A stretch of DNA of 12,544 bases from Methylococcales bacterium (GCA_023134955.1 JAGLUC010000365.1:1-12544); one strand, 5' to 3'. Positions 1 to 7,097 are shown, counted from the stretch's first letter. The notes: a model not told the origin generated them from the sequence alone. Numbers and translations: made by a program.

Positions 1-1
1 G

Positions 2-286
2 ATTATTAGCATTGCTGTTCCTGAATATATACGAACTGTTAGGGAAACGATTCGCTATGTACTTAAACGTAGCGGCTATCAATTAAGCGAGCCGAAGCAA
101 TATCAAAATGAATTAGTTGAGTTATTTGCTAAACAATTGCCAGAGGTGCATCGATATATTGGTCCTATGACATTAGAGGATGCCTTGACCATACTGACAA
201 CTCCAGAATTTTTTCTGGTAGAAGACCCTGTACATAGACTGATTAGTTACCAACTGGATGATAACTATTCAAAGGAGACCTTATAA
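2..286 (+). CDS. pilL: PilL-family ICE conjugation protein (N-terminal domain), 5' partial
   Basis: This is the last 94 codons of a gene that begins before the window. It matches the conserved PilL N-terminal region of integrating conjugative elements (TIGR03748): a middle segment around residues 48-68 (HRYIGPMTLEDALTILTTP) is followed by the hallmark EDPVHRLISYQL near residues 74-85. Family members are usually lipoproteins or secreted proteins encoded at the head of the GI-T4SS transfer cluster, sometimes beside a type IV pilin locus. Their exact biochemical role is not settled. The protein ends soon after the hallmark, so this is a short-form PilL without a long C-terminal extension. Its TAA shares one base with the next gene's ATG, and the strong ribosome site AAAGGAG (271-277) for that gene lies inside this one, which points to one operon. 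Confidence 0.8.
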   Translation: MISIAVPEYIRTVRETIRYVLKRSGYQLSEPKQYQNELVELFAKQLPEVHRYIGPMTLEDALTILTTPEFFLVEDPVHRLISYQLDDNYSKETL

Positions 287-1077
287 TGAATACTCAGTCT
301 TCAAATGAGAAAACAACGGGTTCAGGTAACTCATCCACTGAAAATAAAGACATTAAACCGCTTCCAAATGGATTTAAGCAAGCAGGAATAGGGCTTGTTG
401 TTCTTATACTTATTGTACTTGTCTACTTAATCACCTCAAATCGTTCAGATGAAAACAGCCCACAAGTCCCGCTGTTAGATGATAAACAATCGCAGGAGTC
501 TTTTACTGAACAGTTGGAGAACAAAACTGACTCAACACCTGAGAGTCTTTTGCCTGTGCATTCTGATATAGCCCTACATCAGGAAATCCAACCCGAAAAT
601 GCATTTGTTGATAATAGCCTAAAGTCAGATTTTTTGGCTGAGAAGCCAGAGAAAATAGACAGTCAGTTAGCAGAGCTACAGAAATTGTTGAATAATTTAA
701 TCGCTGACAACAAAGCAGACCAAGCGCATCAAGATGAATTAATCAGTCTTCTTCAAGCACAGCTAACAGCGCAGGAATTAAAAATTGAGCAGTTGAAGCA
801 AAATCAATCTACTGCCAAAGCAATTAAAACCAAAAAACGGAATAAAAAAAGAACTAAAACTAGAAAAAATAAAATAACGGTTCCTTTTACTCTGGTCAGT
901 ATAGATCAGTGGGGTTCTGATTACTTCGCCATTGTGCGTAGTGATAATTTGATTTATGAACTCACCATAGACAGAGCCTTATTAGGGTGGCGAGTGGTGT
1001 CCATTAACTTTAGAAGAGGAAAAGTGATCTTAACTAATGAAAAAGGCATTTATAAAGAATTGTTATTACAGTCTTAG
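286..1077 (+). CDS. ICE transfer-cluster single-pass membrane protein with coiled coil
   Basis: I cannot assign this 263-residue protein to a named family with certainty. It has a hydrophilic cytoplasmic head (1-31), one membrane helix (about 32-50), an acidic and polar linker, a predicted coiled coil (about 123-175, LAELQKLLNNL and ELISLLQAQL heptads), a very basic Lys/Arg tract (about 180-197) and a compact C-terminal domain (198-263) rich in beta-strand patterns, including LGWRVVSINFRRGKVIL. The last part resembles the small beta domain that ends several bitopic secretion or pilus accessory proteins; this is inference. The start is well supported by AAAGGAG eight bases upstream. It sits between pilL and the PFL_4693-family gene, where such ICEs often carry a bitopic envelope protein that could bridge the inner-membrane and periplasmic parts of the machine. 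Confidence 0.75.
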   Translation: MNTQSSNEKTTGSGNSSTENKDIKPLPNGFKQAGIGLVVLILIVLVYLITSNRSDENSPQVPLLDDKQSQESFTEQLENKTDSTPESLLPVHSDIALHQEIQPENAFVDNSLKSDFLAEKPEKIDSQLAELQKLLNNLIADNKADQAHQDELISLLQAQLTAQELKIEQLKQNQSTAKAIKTKKRNKKRTKTRKNKITVPFTLVSIDQWGSDYFAIVRSDNLIYELTIDRALLGWRVVSINFRRGKVILTNEKGIYKELLLQS

Positions 1078-1093
1078 CTCACAAGGAAGTCAC

Positions 1094-1846
1094 ATGAAGT
1101 TACTCCATTATTCTTTAATTGCTTTTCTGCTAATTAGCCCCATCCCCAGTTATGCAAACACATTAAAACAACAGCTACTTAAACATACATCATCTAATAA
1201 TTTAGCCGTTAAAAAAGATGAAAGTAGCCGAAAACTTTGGTTATTATCAACTCAGGAATGGACAAGGTATAAATCCCTATTAAATGGTATCCGTGGCAGT
1301 ATTAGTCCTGCTACTATTTCCCCCATTGAAGTCCTGGGTGTCCATGCCAGAACGGATCAGGAACGCAGAAAATACGCTGAGCTTTGGGCAATGATGATGC
1401 GTGAAGATGTAGAGAGAACTATCGCCTTCCAGCGAGCATATGATGAAGCGAATATAAAACTTTTTCCTAATGAGTCGTTATTCAACTCCGATGCTTTAGC
1501 GTTAAATCAACCCAAAGTATTTGAGACGGGTGATAGAGTTCTGATCTTTATTAAAATGAAGAATTGCTCAGAATGCGTTCAAATGATTCAAAGGTTATTG
1601 CTTGAGGAGAAGGTAAAAAAACTAACCTTGGATATTTATTTTATTGATACCAATAGCAAACAAGATAATACGGCAATCAGGCAATGGGCTGAGAAACACA
1701 ATATTGATAAAAGTCGTTTAAAATCGGGCAAGGTCACACTTAATCATGACAATGGAAACCTGTATAAAATCACTAAACAACTGATTAACAAAGTCCCTTT
1801 AGTTTATACACTCAATAAAAAGACCATTACACAAATTCAATACTAA
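1094..1846 (+). CDS. ICE conjugation protein, PFL_4693 family (TIGR03759), thioredoxin-like
   Basis: The protein (250 residues from this start) carries the family signatures LSTQEWTRYKSLLNGIRGSISP (begins residue 51), LGVHARTDQERRKYAEL (81-97) and SGKVTLNHDNG (211-221). I chose ATG 1094 over the upstream ATG 1037: AGGAAG lies a few bases before it, and it exposes a clean signal peptide (MKLLHYSLIAFLLISPIPSYA). The longer form would overlap the previous gene by 41 bases and bury that signal. A CxxC pair (Cys158-Ser-Glu-Cys161) follows a beta-strand (VLIFIKMKN), and a Val-Pro pair (233-234) is placed like the cis-proline of thioredoxin folds. It is therefore probably a periplasmic thiol-disulfide or disulfide-bonded component of the transfer apparatus. 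Family assignment is firm; redox activity is inferred. Confidence 0.88.
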   Translation: MKLLHYSLIAFLLISPIPSYANTLKQQLLKHTSSNNLAVKKDESSRKLWLLSTQEWTRYKSLLNGIRGSISPATISPIEVLGVHARTDQERRKYAELWAMMMREDVERTIAFQRAYDEANIKLFPNESLFNSDALALNQPKVFETGDRVLIFIKMKNCSECVQMIQRLLLEEKVKKLTLDIYFIDTNSKQDNTAIRQWAEKHNIDKSRLKSGKVTLNHDNGNLYKITKQLINKVPLVYTLNKKTITQIQY

Positions 1847-1862
1847 CTTGCAGCTATTGAAA

Positions 1863-2426
1863 ATGGCTTGTAAGGTTCATTGCAGTATGTTTTGTGTGGT
1901 TTATATTCTGTTACTGTTTTGGACAGAAACCACTTATGCAGACAATATCCCCTTCATTTACCAAAAAATAGCCTACGAAAACCATATACCCCCAGCTATC
2001 TTATACGGCATTGCTCTGACAGAAAGCGGAAAAACACTGCGAACTAACAAATACAGACCCTGGCCATGGACACTGAATGTTGCAGGTGTTCCAAGAAGAT
2101 ATTCAAGCAGAAAAGCAGCATGGAAAGGATTGCTGCTTTATCTACAACAAGGGATTAAGTCGATTGATATTGGCATTATGCAGGTTAACTGGAAATATCA
2201 TCATAAAAAACTGGGTACTCCCTGGCAAGCATTGGAACCCGTCAATAATACCCAAACTGGTACCAGAATATTGAGTGCTGAATATAAAAAAACGGGGCTC
2301 TGGAAAACAGCTATCGGGCGTTACCATTCCCCTGGACAAAAGCCAGCACAACAAGAACGGGCAGAAAATTATAGCAGGCGTGTTTTAAATCAACTAAAAA
2401 GGATTGGTAAAACGAACGCCTTTTAA
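1863..2426 (+). CDS. ICE-associated lytic transglycosylase (SLT domain)
   Basis: This periplasmic enzyme cleaves peptidoglycan glycan strands so that the conjugation channel can cross the wall. From this start it has 187 residues: a signal peptide (about 1-26, ending ETTYA), then a single SLT-fold domain with the catalytic glutamate in ALTESGK (Glu54), the substrate-groove motif DIGIMQVNW (102-110) and the AIGRYHSP element (150-157). These match the short transglycosylases of GI-T4SS clusters. Start choice is uncertain: the frame is open from a TTG at 1848, ATG 1863 gives a signal peptide with a basic n-region, and ATG 1887 has the best ribosome site (TAAGG, 1871-1875). The last 33 bases overlap the convergent PIN toxin gene on the other strand, so the C-terminal tail may have been altered when the toxin pair inserted. 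Confidence 0.88.
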   Translation: MACKVHCSMFCVVYILLLFWTETTYADNIPFIYQKIAYENHIPPAILYGIALTESGKTLRTNKYRPWPWTLNVAGVPRRYSSRKAAWKGLLLYLQQGIKSIDIGIMQVNWKYHHKKLGTPWQALEPVNNTQTGTRILSAEYKKTGLWKTAIGRYHSPGQKPAQQERAENYSRRVLNQLKRIGKTNAF

Positions 2427-2810
2427 CTCTCTTCCAGACTGAAAATCTTCGGAATAAAGTTCGCTCACTCCATTTTCACAAGCGACTGACCAAAGCATCG
2501 CATCCCAAAAAGACAATGTGTGTTCATCCACTGCTTTTAAGGCATATTCCACAGTACGGGTAGTCGGTAAAATGGTTGGAAAAAGTAACTGCCAGTCTTT
2601 GATTTGAGCCTCTGCCTGGGCGTGTGTCACTTTACCTTTTCGCGTCGCAGCGGCATAAAATTCTGATAAAGATTGCAATGTCAGTACACAATCGTAATTT
2701 ATTGCACAGTGCTCAATCAGTGAAATGGAAGTTAGTTGTTTTTCCCCTGCATCTATATCTATGGCATAAATCAAAATATTGGTATCCAGAGAAACGCGTT
2801 TATCGCTCAT
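2394..2810 (-). CDS. PIN-domain toxin (VapC-like ribonuclease) of a TA pair
   Basis: A 138-residue PIN domain with the acidic metal-binding set in place: Asp9 in SLDTNILIY, Glu50 in SLSEFYAA, Asp103 in SFWDAMLW and Asp122 in YSEDF. PIN toxins are Mg2+-dependent endoribonucleases that cut tRNA, rRNA or mRNA when freed from their antitoxin. The frame is open from an ATG at 2819, but the AGGG ribosome site directly abuts that codon and stands nine bases before ATG 2810, so 2810 is preferred. From there it overlaps the antitoxin stop by 11 bases, the usual translational coupling of toxin to antitoxin. All catalytic residues are present, so it looks functional. It runs against the transfer genes and its 3' end overlaps the transglycosylase gene. 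Confidence 0.88.
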   Translation of the reverse strand: MSDKRVSLDTNILIYAIDIDAGEKQLTSISLIEHCAINYDCVLTLQSLSEFYAAATRKGKVTHAQAEAQIKDWQLLFPTILPTTRTVEYALKAVDEHTLSFWDAMLWSVACENGVSELYSEDFQSGRELKGVRFTNPF

Positions 2811-3048
2811 GCAATTCATCCCTGTTTACACCTTTTGCACCTAAATGATAACCCTTTTGTTTTAAGTTCAATATACGTTGTAAAGCTTCATATTGGATGG
2901 AACTGAGTTCTTTTTTTTTAGTGATTGAAACCAGTTTTGCAACCGCCTTTCCTCGTTTGGTAATGACTATTTCATCCCCTTCATGGAGTGAAGAAATAAA
3001 TTTAGACAGGTTCTGATTAAATTCACGTAGATTTATGGTTTGTTGCAT
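2800..3048 (-). CDS. Phd/YefM-family antitoxin
   Basis: An 82-residue protein with the Phd/YefM N-terminal DNA-binding fold: the start MQQTINLREFNQNLSKFI, then the signature GDEIVITKRGKAVAKLVSI (residues 24-42). The polar C-terminal half (LNLKQKGYHLGAKGVNRDELHER) is the part expected to wrap and block the toxin. It is the first gene of a two-gene operon with the PIN toxin. Phd/YefM proteins normally repress their own promoter, with the toxin as co-repressor, and a promoter with an overlapping palindrome lies about 50-80 bases upstream. The ribosome site is weak (GAG, about nine bases upstream). Pairing of a Phd-type antitoxin with a PIN toxin is common. Confidence 0.88.
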   Translation of the reverse strand: MQQTINLREFNQNLSKFISSLHEGDEIVITKRGKAVAKLVSITKKKELSSIQYEALQRILNLKQKGYHLGAKGVNRDELHER

Positions 3049-3095
3049 ATTGATTGCTCAAAAAGGTGTGTGGGACGTTCTACAAATTTCATCTA

Positions 3096-3124
3096 ATTCT
3101 AGTTGAAATGACTATTATTGACAA
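3096..3124 (-). promoter_or_regulatory. Sigma-70 promoter with palindromic operator for the antitoxin-toxin operon
   Basis: On the - strand, TTGTCA (bases 3124-3119) is followed after exactly 17 bases by TAGAAT (3101-3096). Each hexamer differs from consensus at one position. The odd palindrome TATTG-A-CAATA (3116-3126) covers the -35 box and is a plausible binding site for the Phd/YefM repressor. The transcript would start about 40 bases before the antitoxin ATG. This is read from sequence only. Confidence 0.55.
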
Positions 3125-3226
3125 TAGAAGATAGTTAAACCTCTTAGCATTTCATTTTGGGTTTATCCTATTTTCCTTCCAATACTCATGAACAATAGCA
3201 CTCACTATTCACAGGAGTTTATGTTT

Positions 3227-3712
3227 ATGAAACCAATAACGATACTTTCTTTGTCACTTTTAATCAGTCCCATGGTGATAGCAGAACCTGTCGTAATATA
3301 CGATAGTGGATATACTCAACCCTTGGTACATCCTCCATCTAATCAGCAATTACGGGCTACATCCAGTAAAAATCATCATGTTAACTTACCAAGAGTGCCT
3401 GTAGTAACTCCCACAATGTCACCAGGCAAGGTTTTCTCACGGCCTATCCATCATCCCTATCTGTCGAATCCAATCTTTATTGTTGGTTATGACATGATTT
3501 CCCTAAGCTGGTTACAGGAACATAAAGAAAAATTGAAACAGAACCATGCTATAGGGATTGCAGTCAACGTACAAACTGAGCAACAAGTCAAACAATTGCA
3601 ACAGGCCGCTGGAGGGTTAGAAATAACGCCAGTACCTGGGACTAAAGTTGCCAAACAATTAACTCTTGAACATTACCCTGTTTTAATCTCTAGCACTCTA
3701 ATTGAGCAATGA
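3227..3712 (+). CDS. ICE conjugation protein, PFL_4695 family (TIGR03765), secreted
   Basis: This 161-residue protein matches the PFL_4695 family of integrating elements. It has a signal peptide (MKPITILSLSLLISPMVIA), the start of the mature protein EPVVIYDSG, then VPVVTPTMSPGKVFSR, the middle motif FIVGYDMISLSWLQEH, and the C-terminal signature LEITPVPGTKVAKQL followed by EHYPVLISSTLIEQ. The family is periplasmic and of unknown mechanism, conserved just before traD. The start is ATG 3227, nine bases after AGGAG (3213-3217); ATG 3188 would bury the signal peptide and has no ribosome site. It overlaps traD by ATGA. Because the toxin-antitoxin pair separates it from the upstream transfer genes, it depends either on read-through across that pair or on a promoter I cannot clearly see. 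Confidence 0.87.
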   Translation: MKPITILSLSLLISPMVIAEPVVIYDSGYTQPLVHPPSNQQLRATSSKNHHVNLPRVPVVTPTMSPGKVFSRPIHHPYLSNPIFIVGYDMISLSWLQEHKEKLKQNHAIGIAVNVQTEQQVKQLQQAAGGLEITPVPGTKVAKQLTLEHYPVLISSTLIEQ

Positions 3713-5763
3713 ATAATAATTATCCTGTTGAAGCGTTGTTGCGACCACCGATAGAGCTGTGGTCAGTGTTATGTGCTTATGGCACGGCAATTATTGCGGT
3801 CATGGCTCCTTGGTCATTGATGATGACCCCAGCTGTAGGCTATGGCACAGCAGCAATGCTATTTTTGTTCGGCAGTATCAGAGGCAAAGATGCATTTTAT
3901 GTTCTGCGTTATCAGCGAAACATGAGGAAGTTACCTGAATATTCACTGACACCGGATCAATTACCTGTTAGTTATCGCCGTTTATTTTTAGGACGCGGGT
4001 TCTTGTGGCAACAAAAGCATACGCAACGATTACGAGATACGCTAAGTCCAAAAGTTAGATGTTATATTGACCAATCTCGTTGGTATAAGTTAGCAAGGCA
4101 GTTAGAAAATCGCTGGGAACATGTTCCATTACTAAATGGGTTTGTAAGTTTGCTGGGTAAAAATGTCTGGTGGAATCCTGTCAGACCGTTACCTCCTGTA
4201 GGTGGAAAACCTCAAATTCATGCAGTGGAAATGCAAGAGCAGAATGTAACCATGGATTTGGGTGAACGCGTAGGTCATACTCTGGTTCTTGGAACTACAC
4301 GCGTAGGTAAGTCGCGCTTTGCAGAAATACTGATTAGTCAGGATATTGCTCGTGGCGATACCGTTATTGTGTTTGATCCCAAAGGGGATGCAGCACTGAT
4401 GAAGCGGGTGATTGCAGAAGCCAGACGCGCAGGGCGCAGTGATGAACTCTATGTATTTCACTTAGGGTTTCCTGATATTTCATGCCGATATAATGCAATT
4501 GGCAATTTCTCCAGAATTACAGAAATTGCCTCCCGATTAACTAATGCTTTATCTAGTGAGGGTAATTCAGCAGCCTTTAGAGAGTTTGCCTGGCGTTTCA
4601 CTAATATGATTTCGGTCGCCTTGGTAAAAATGGGAAAACGCCCTGATTATCGCCAGATTACTCGTTATATCACTAATATTGAGCCATTACTCACAGAGTA
4701 TTATCGACAATGGTTACCCAGTGTCGCACCTGAAGACTGGGAAAAGCAGGTACAAACGATGGCTGGAAATATCAATGAAAGAGATTTACCTTTTTCGCAA
4801 AAAGGTCGTTCTCATGAGGTGTTGGCATTGGTACGTTACGCTAAAGAAAATGAATTTTATGATCCAGTAGCCGATGGTTTACGCTCAGCCTTTGAATACG
4901 ATAAAACCTATTTTGACAAAATAGTCGGCTCATTATTACCGCTGATGGAAAAATTGATCTCGGAAAAAATCGCGGCTTTGATTTCACCCGACTATACGGA
5001 CATAGACGATCTACGCCCGATTATAGACTGGCGGCAAATCATTCGTCGTAAAGGTATTGTCTATATTGGACTGGATGCTTTATCCGATATGGCGGTAGCA
5101 TCGGCAGTCGGTAACTCCATGTTTGCAGATTTAGTTTCTGTTTCTGGTGAAATTTATAAACATGGAACCGATCATGGAATGCCAGAAGAGGAAAAAACTC
5201 AAGAGATGCCAACTATTTCTCTTCATGCGGATGAATTTAATGAATTGATTGGGGATGAATTTATTCCCTTATTAAATAAGTCAGGCGGCTCTGGTTTTCA
5301 AGTAACTGCCTACACCCAAACTTGGTCGGATGTAGAGGCTAGAATTGGTGATAAAGCAAAAGCAGGTCAAGTGGCCGGAAATTTTAATACGCTCATTATG
5401 ATGCGAGTGAAAGAACTTGCCACAGCAGAAATGCTTACCAACCAGATTGATAGCTGTGAAGTTACAACCATTATGGAAGTATCGGGTGTTAATGATTCAG
5501 CAGATCCCAGTTCATCAGTTGATTTCACATCAAAAAACGAAGATCGTATTTCAGTGACAGAAATGCCTTATATTTCACCTGCAACCATCATGGCCTTACC
5601 TAAAGGTCAGGCATTTGCATTATTAGAAGGCGGTAATCTCTGGAAAATTAGAATGCCAATGCCTGTTGAAGCAGGTGATGATTTGATCCCTAAAAATATG
5701 CAGGAAATATCAGATGAAATGAAACGGCGATATTTATCCAACGATCACTGGTGGGCTGATTGA
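3709..5763 (+). CDS. traD: Conjugative coupling factor TraD, SXT/TOL subfamily (TIGR03743)
   Basis: TraD is the inner-membrane ATPase that brings the relaxase-bound DNA strand to the secretion channel. The protein is full length (684 residues, normal for the family). It has two N-terminal membrane helices (about 17-34 and 41-55), a Walker A motif GTTRVGKS (195-202) followed by VIVFDPKGD (219-227), and a Walker B strand TISLHADEF (502-510) with Asp508 and Glu509. GSGFQVTAYTQTWSD (527-541) is the motif III region typical of VirD4/TraD proteins. It begins in an ATGA overlap with the PFL_4695-family gene and ends three bases before the next gene, so translation is coupled along the operon. No damage is visible. 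Confidence 0.95.
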   Translation: MNNNYPVEALLRPPIELWSVLCAYGTAIIAVMAPWSLMMTPAVGYGTAAMLFLFGSIRGKDAFYVLRYQRNMRKLPEYSLTPDQLPVSYRRLFLGRGFLWQQKHTQRLRDTLSPKVRCYIDQSRWYKLARQLENRWEHVPLLNGFVSLLGKNVWWNPVRPLPPVGGKPQIHAVEMQEQNVTMDLGERVGHTLVLGTTRVGKSRFAEILISQDIARGDTVIVFDPKGDAALMKRVIAEARRAGRSDELYVFHLGFPDISCRYNAIGNFSRITEIASRLTNALSSEGNSAAFREFAWRFTNMISVALVKMGKRPDYRQITRYITNIEPLLTEYYRQWLPSVAPEDWEKQVQTMAGNINERDLPFSQKGRSHEVLALVRYAKENEFYDPVADGLRSAFEYDKTYFDKIVGSLLPLMEKLISEKIAALISPDYTDIDDLRPIIDWRQIIRRKGIVYIGLDALSDMAVASAVGNSMFADLVSVSGEIYKHGTDHGMPEEEKTQEMPTISLHADEFNELIGDEFIPLLNKSGGSGFQVTAYTQTWSDVEARIGDKAKAGQVAGNFNTLIMMRVKELATAEMLTNQIDSCEVTTIMEVSGVNDSADPSSSVDFTSKNEDRISVTEMPYISPATIMALPKGQAFALLEGGNLWKIRMPMPVEAGDDLIPKNMQEISDEMKRRYLSNDHWWAD

Positions 5764-5766
5764 TTT

Positions 5767-6519
5767 ATGGCAATCAATACACAACGCACATCGTCTGCTC
5801 AGCAAACCACAGAGCACGGGTTTATCGCAGCAACATTCATTCGGTTGATGCAGATTTTTGTTTTTCTGGTTCTGACATTGCTATTTTCTATCATGATTGA
5901 ATGGATAGGAATGGCCACAAATTTTTGGGATGAGCCGGGGTTACAGCACAGTGAAAACATGCTGATTCAGGAATTAACTTACCTGAATAATGATTTTAAA
6001 CGCAGTGCTATCGTACAAAAACCCGCTAAATTTGCAGGAAATTTTGCAATTAATTTTTACGAGTTAACCTTTAAAAAAACAGGAATACAATCTGCAGTGA
6101 GATGGCTAGCAAAACCTACTCAAGCCACTAAAACAAAAAGTGCCAAGTTTAGACGTAGAATTCATGCTTATTACCTACTGGTAGAGCACTATATTTTAGC
6201 CTCAATGTTGGTCACTAAAATATTTGCAGTTCGACTCGCGGTACTTTTATTAGCCTTTCCAGCCTTTATCTTACTGGCACTGGTTGGATTAGTTGATGGA
6301 CTGGTACAGCGTGACATTAGACGTTGGTCTGGCGGTCGGGAAAGCTCATTTGTCTATCACTGGGCGAAGAAAAGTTTGTACCCTTTTTTAATCCTACCCT
6401 GGATTATTTACCTGGCAATGCCAGAAAGTATCCATCCCAATTTAATTGTCTTGCCCTTTGCTGTGTGTTTCTCAATTTCCGTTACTATTATGGCGGCTAC
6501 TTTTAAAAAATATATTTGA
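5767..6519 (+). CDS. ICE inner-membrane protein, PFL_4697 family (TIGR03747)
   Basis: A 250-residue multi-pass membrane protein. Hydrophobic segments lie near residues 27-48, 154-177, 204-218 and 225-244, with a soluble loop of roughly 100 residues after the first. The family hallmark GLVDGLVQRDIRRWSGGRES (174-193) is present and continues into SSFVYHWAKK. This family follows traD in nearly all GI-T4SS islands and is presumed to be a TraD-associated membrane component, but its role has not been defined. It starts three bases after the traD stop. It is the last recognisable transfer gene here: the RAQPRD-family and later genes that normally follow are replaced by small genes and the defence operon. 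Confidence 0.9.
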   Translation: MAINTQRTSSAQQTTEHGFIAATFIRLMQIFVFLVLTLLFSIMIEWIGMATNFWDEPGLQHSENMLIQELTYLNNDFKRSAIVQKPAKFAGNFAINFYELTFKKTGIQSAVRWLAKPTQATKTKSAKFRRRIHAYYLLVEHYILASMLVTKIFAVRLAVLLLAFPAFILLALVGLVDGLVQRDIRRWSGGRESSFVYHWAKKSLYPFLILPWIIYLAMPESIHPNLIVLPFAVCFSISVTIMAATFKKYI

Positions 6520-6560
6520 GACAACGTAACTCGTGTAGTGAATTGTAAGCAGAAACATTA

Positions 6561-6620
6561 TCATTTTTTCATACTCAACCCTGGTATATCTGCAATCACA
6601 ATAAACTTAGTCCTTTCCAT
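6561..6620 (-). pseudogene. Truncated toxin start (possible PIN toxin remnant)
   Basis: On the - strand an ATG at 6620 lies 14 bases inside the end of the ribbon-helix-helix antitoxin gene, the kind of overlap seen in toxin-antitoxin operons. It opens MERTKFIVIADIPGLSMKK and stops at 6561. The stretch FIVIAD looks like the first beta-strand and first metal-binding Asp of PIN toxins of the VIADxxPL type. No continuation of a PIN domain is visible in any frame before the transfer gene that ends at 6519, so most of the toxin appears to have been deleted. The identification rests on a short match and on context. Confidence 0.4.
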
Positions 6621-6804
6621 GCAAACCCCAGTCAATATCTTCACGAATAAAATCTTCGCGTGATGTTGGCTGGTGTGATTCTATATAACGTCGTATAGAC
6701 TCAACAATTAATGAATCCATATTATTAACCCAGCCTTGTGTAACCATGCTTTGTGCCTGTTGCCAAAGTTGATCAGGGATATGGATTTCAAAGTGTTTAG
6801 ACAT
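6607..6804 (-). CDS. Ribbon-helix-helix antitoxin (CopG/ParD-like), apparently orphaned
   Basis: A 65-residue protein with an N-terminal strand (SKHFEIHIP, 2-10), helix A (DQLWQQAQSMVTQG), a turn, and helix B (MDSLIVESIRRYIESH, 29-44). This is the ribbon-helix-helix arrangement of small dimeric DNA-binding antitoxins. The acidic tail DFIREDIDWGLHGKD closely resembles the toxin-binding end of antitoxins normally encoded just before PIN-family toxins. Only a 19-codon toxin start follows it, so it now stands alone. No clear ribosome site precedes the ATG. A 13-base palindrome upstream (6835-6847) is a candidate self-regulatory operator. It lies tail-to-tail with the PFL_4697-family transfer gene. 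Confidence 0.75.
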   Translation of the reverse strand: MSKHFEIHIPDQLWQQAQSMVTQGWVNNMDSLIVESIRRYIESHQPTSREDFIREDIDWGLHGKD

Positions 6805-6834
6805 GGTATTAGGGAAAGAGGGAGAAAATTTAAT

Positions 6835-6847
6835 TAATCTGAGATTA
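6835..6847. promoter_or_regulatory. Palindrome TAATCT-G-AGATTA, candidate antitoxin operator
   Basis: A perfect 6-bp inverted repeat with a one-base centre, 31-43 bases upstream of the ribbon-helix-helix antitoxin start on the - strand. Ribbon-helix-helix dimers bind short palindromes and usually repress their own genes, so the position fits. No convincing -35/-10 pair was identified around it, and such palindromes also arise by chance in AT-rich DNA. Confidence 0.3.
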
Positions 6848-6962
6848 GCTGATAAGGAATTTCTTTTTTAATAAAAATTGAAAAAAACCATATTTTTCTA
6901 GTTCTTCTTTTCTGTTTTTGTCTGGGTTGTTGACTTGGGCTGGGCATAGGGTTGGGTCTGAA

Positions 6963-7073
6963 ATGAATAACTCTGTTAGCGAAATGCGTGGCGGAGCAAA
7001 GGAAGCTGGTGCAAAAGGAGGAAATGCTGTAGGTAGTTCAGCCAAAGGTAGTGCAAAAAAAGTATTAAAATAA
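6963..7073 (+). CDS. Possible Gly/Ala/Lys-rich microprotein
   Basis: A 36-codon frame beginning MNNSVSEMRGGAKEAG, continuing in a repetitive Gly-Ala-Lys-Ser pattern (AKGG, SAKGSAKK) and ending KVLK. The composition is unlike random AT-rich DNA, and the base bias (a G-rich + strand) changes abruptly here, which is why I list it. The same frame is open upstream for about 26 more codons without ATG, with a hydrophobic run (SSFLFLSGLLTWAG), so it may be a longer protein with a non-ATG start or the tail of a broken gene. There is no strong ribosome site; GGGTTGGG lies upstream. I recognise no family. A proline-rich frame on the opposite strand is its mirror image and needs a TTG start. Confidence 0.25.
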   Translation: MNNSVSEMRGGAKEAGAKGGNAVGSSAKGSAKKVLK

Positions 7074-7081
7074 GAAACCCA

Positions 7082-7097
7082 GCAAGGGTGTACTTGC
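7082..7097 (-). terminator. Weak hairpin after the small membrane protein gene
   Basis: GCAAG and CTTGC form a 5-bp stem with a six-base loop, just past the stop of the - strand membrane protein gene. On that strand it is followed by a T-rich run (GGGTTTCTTATTTT). The stem is short, so termination is only possible. Confidence 0.25.

Noticed and set aside
1037..1093. Upstream ATG extending the PFL_4693-family gene
   Set aside because: It overlaps the previous gene by 41 bases, lacks a ribosome site and hides a clear signal peptide that begins at 1094.
3188..3226. Upstream ATG extending the PFL_4695-family gene
   Set aside because: The AGGAG site and the signal peptide both point to ATG 3227.
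3118..3226. TTGACA on the + strand as a promoter for the genes after the toxin pair
   Set aside because: The -35 box is perfect, but no acceptable -10 box lies 16-19 bases downstream.
6845..7045. 66-codon proline-rich frame on the - strand
   Set aside because: It needs a TTG start with no ribosome site, and its composition is the mirror of the G-rich + strand frame in the same place.
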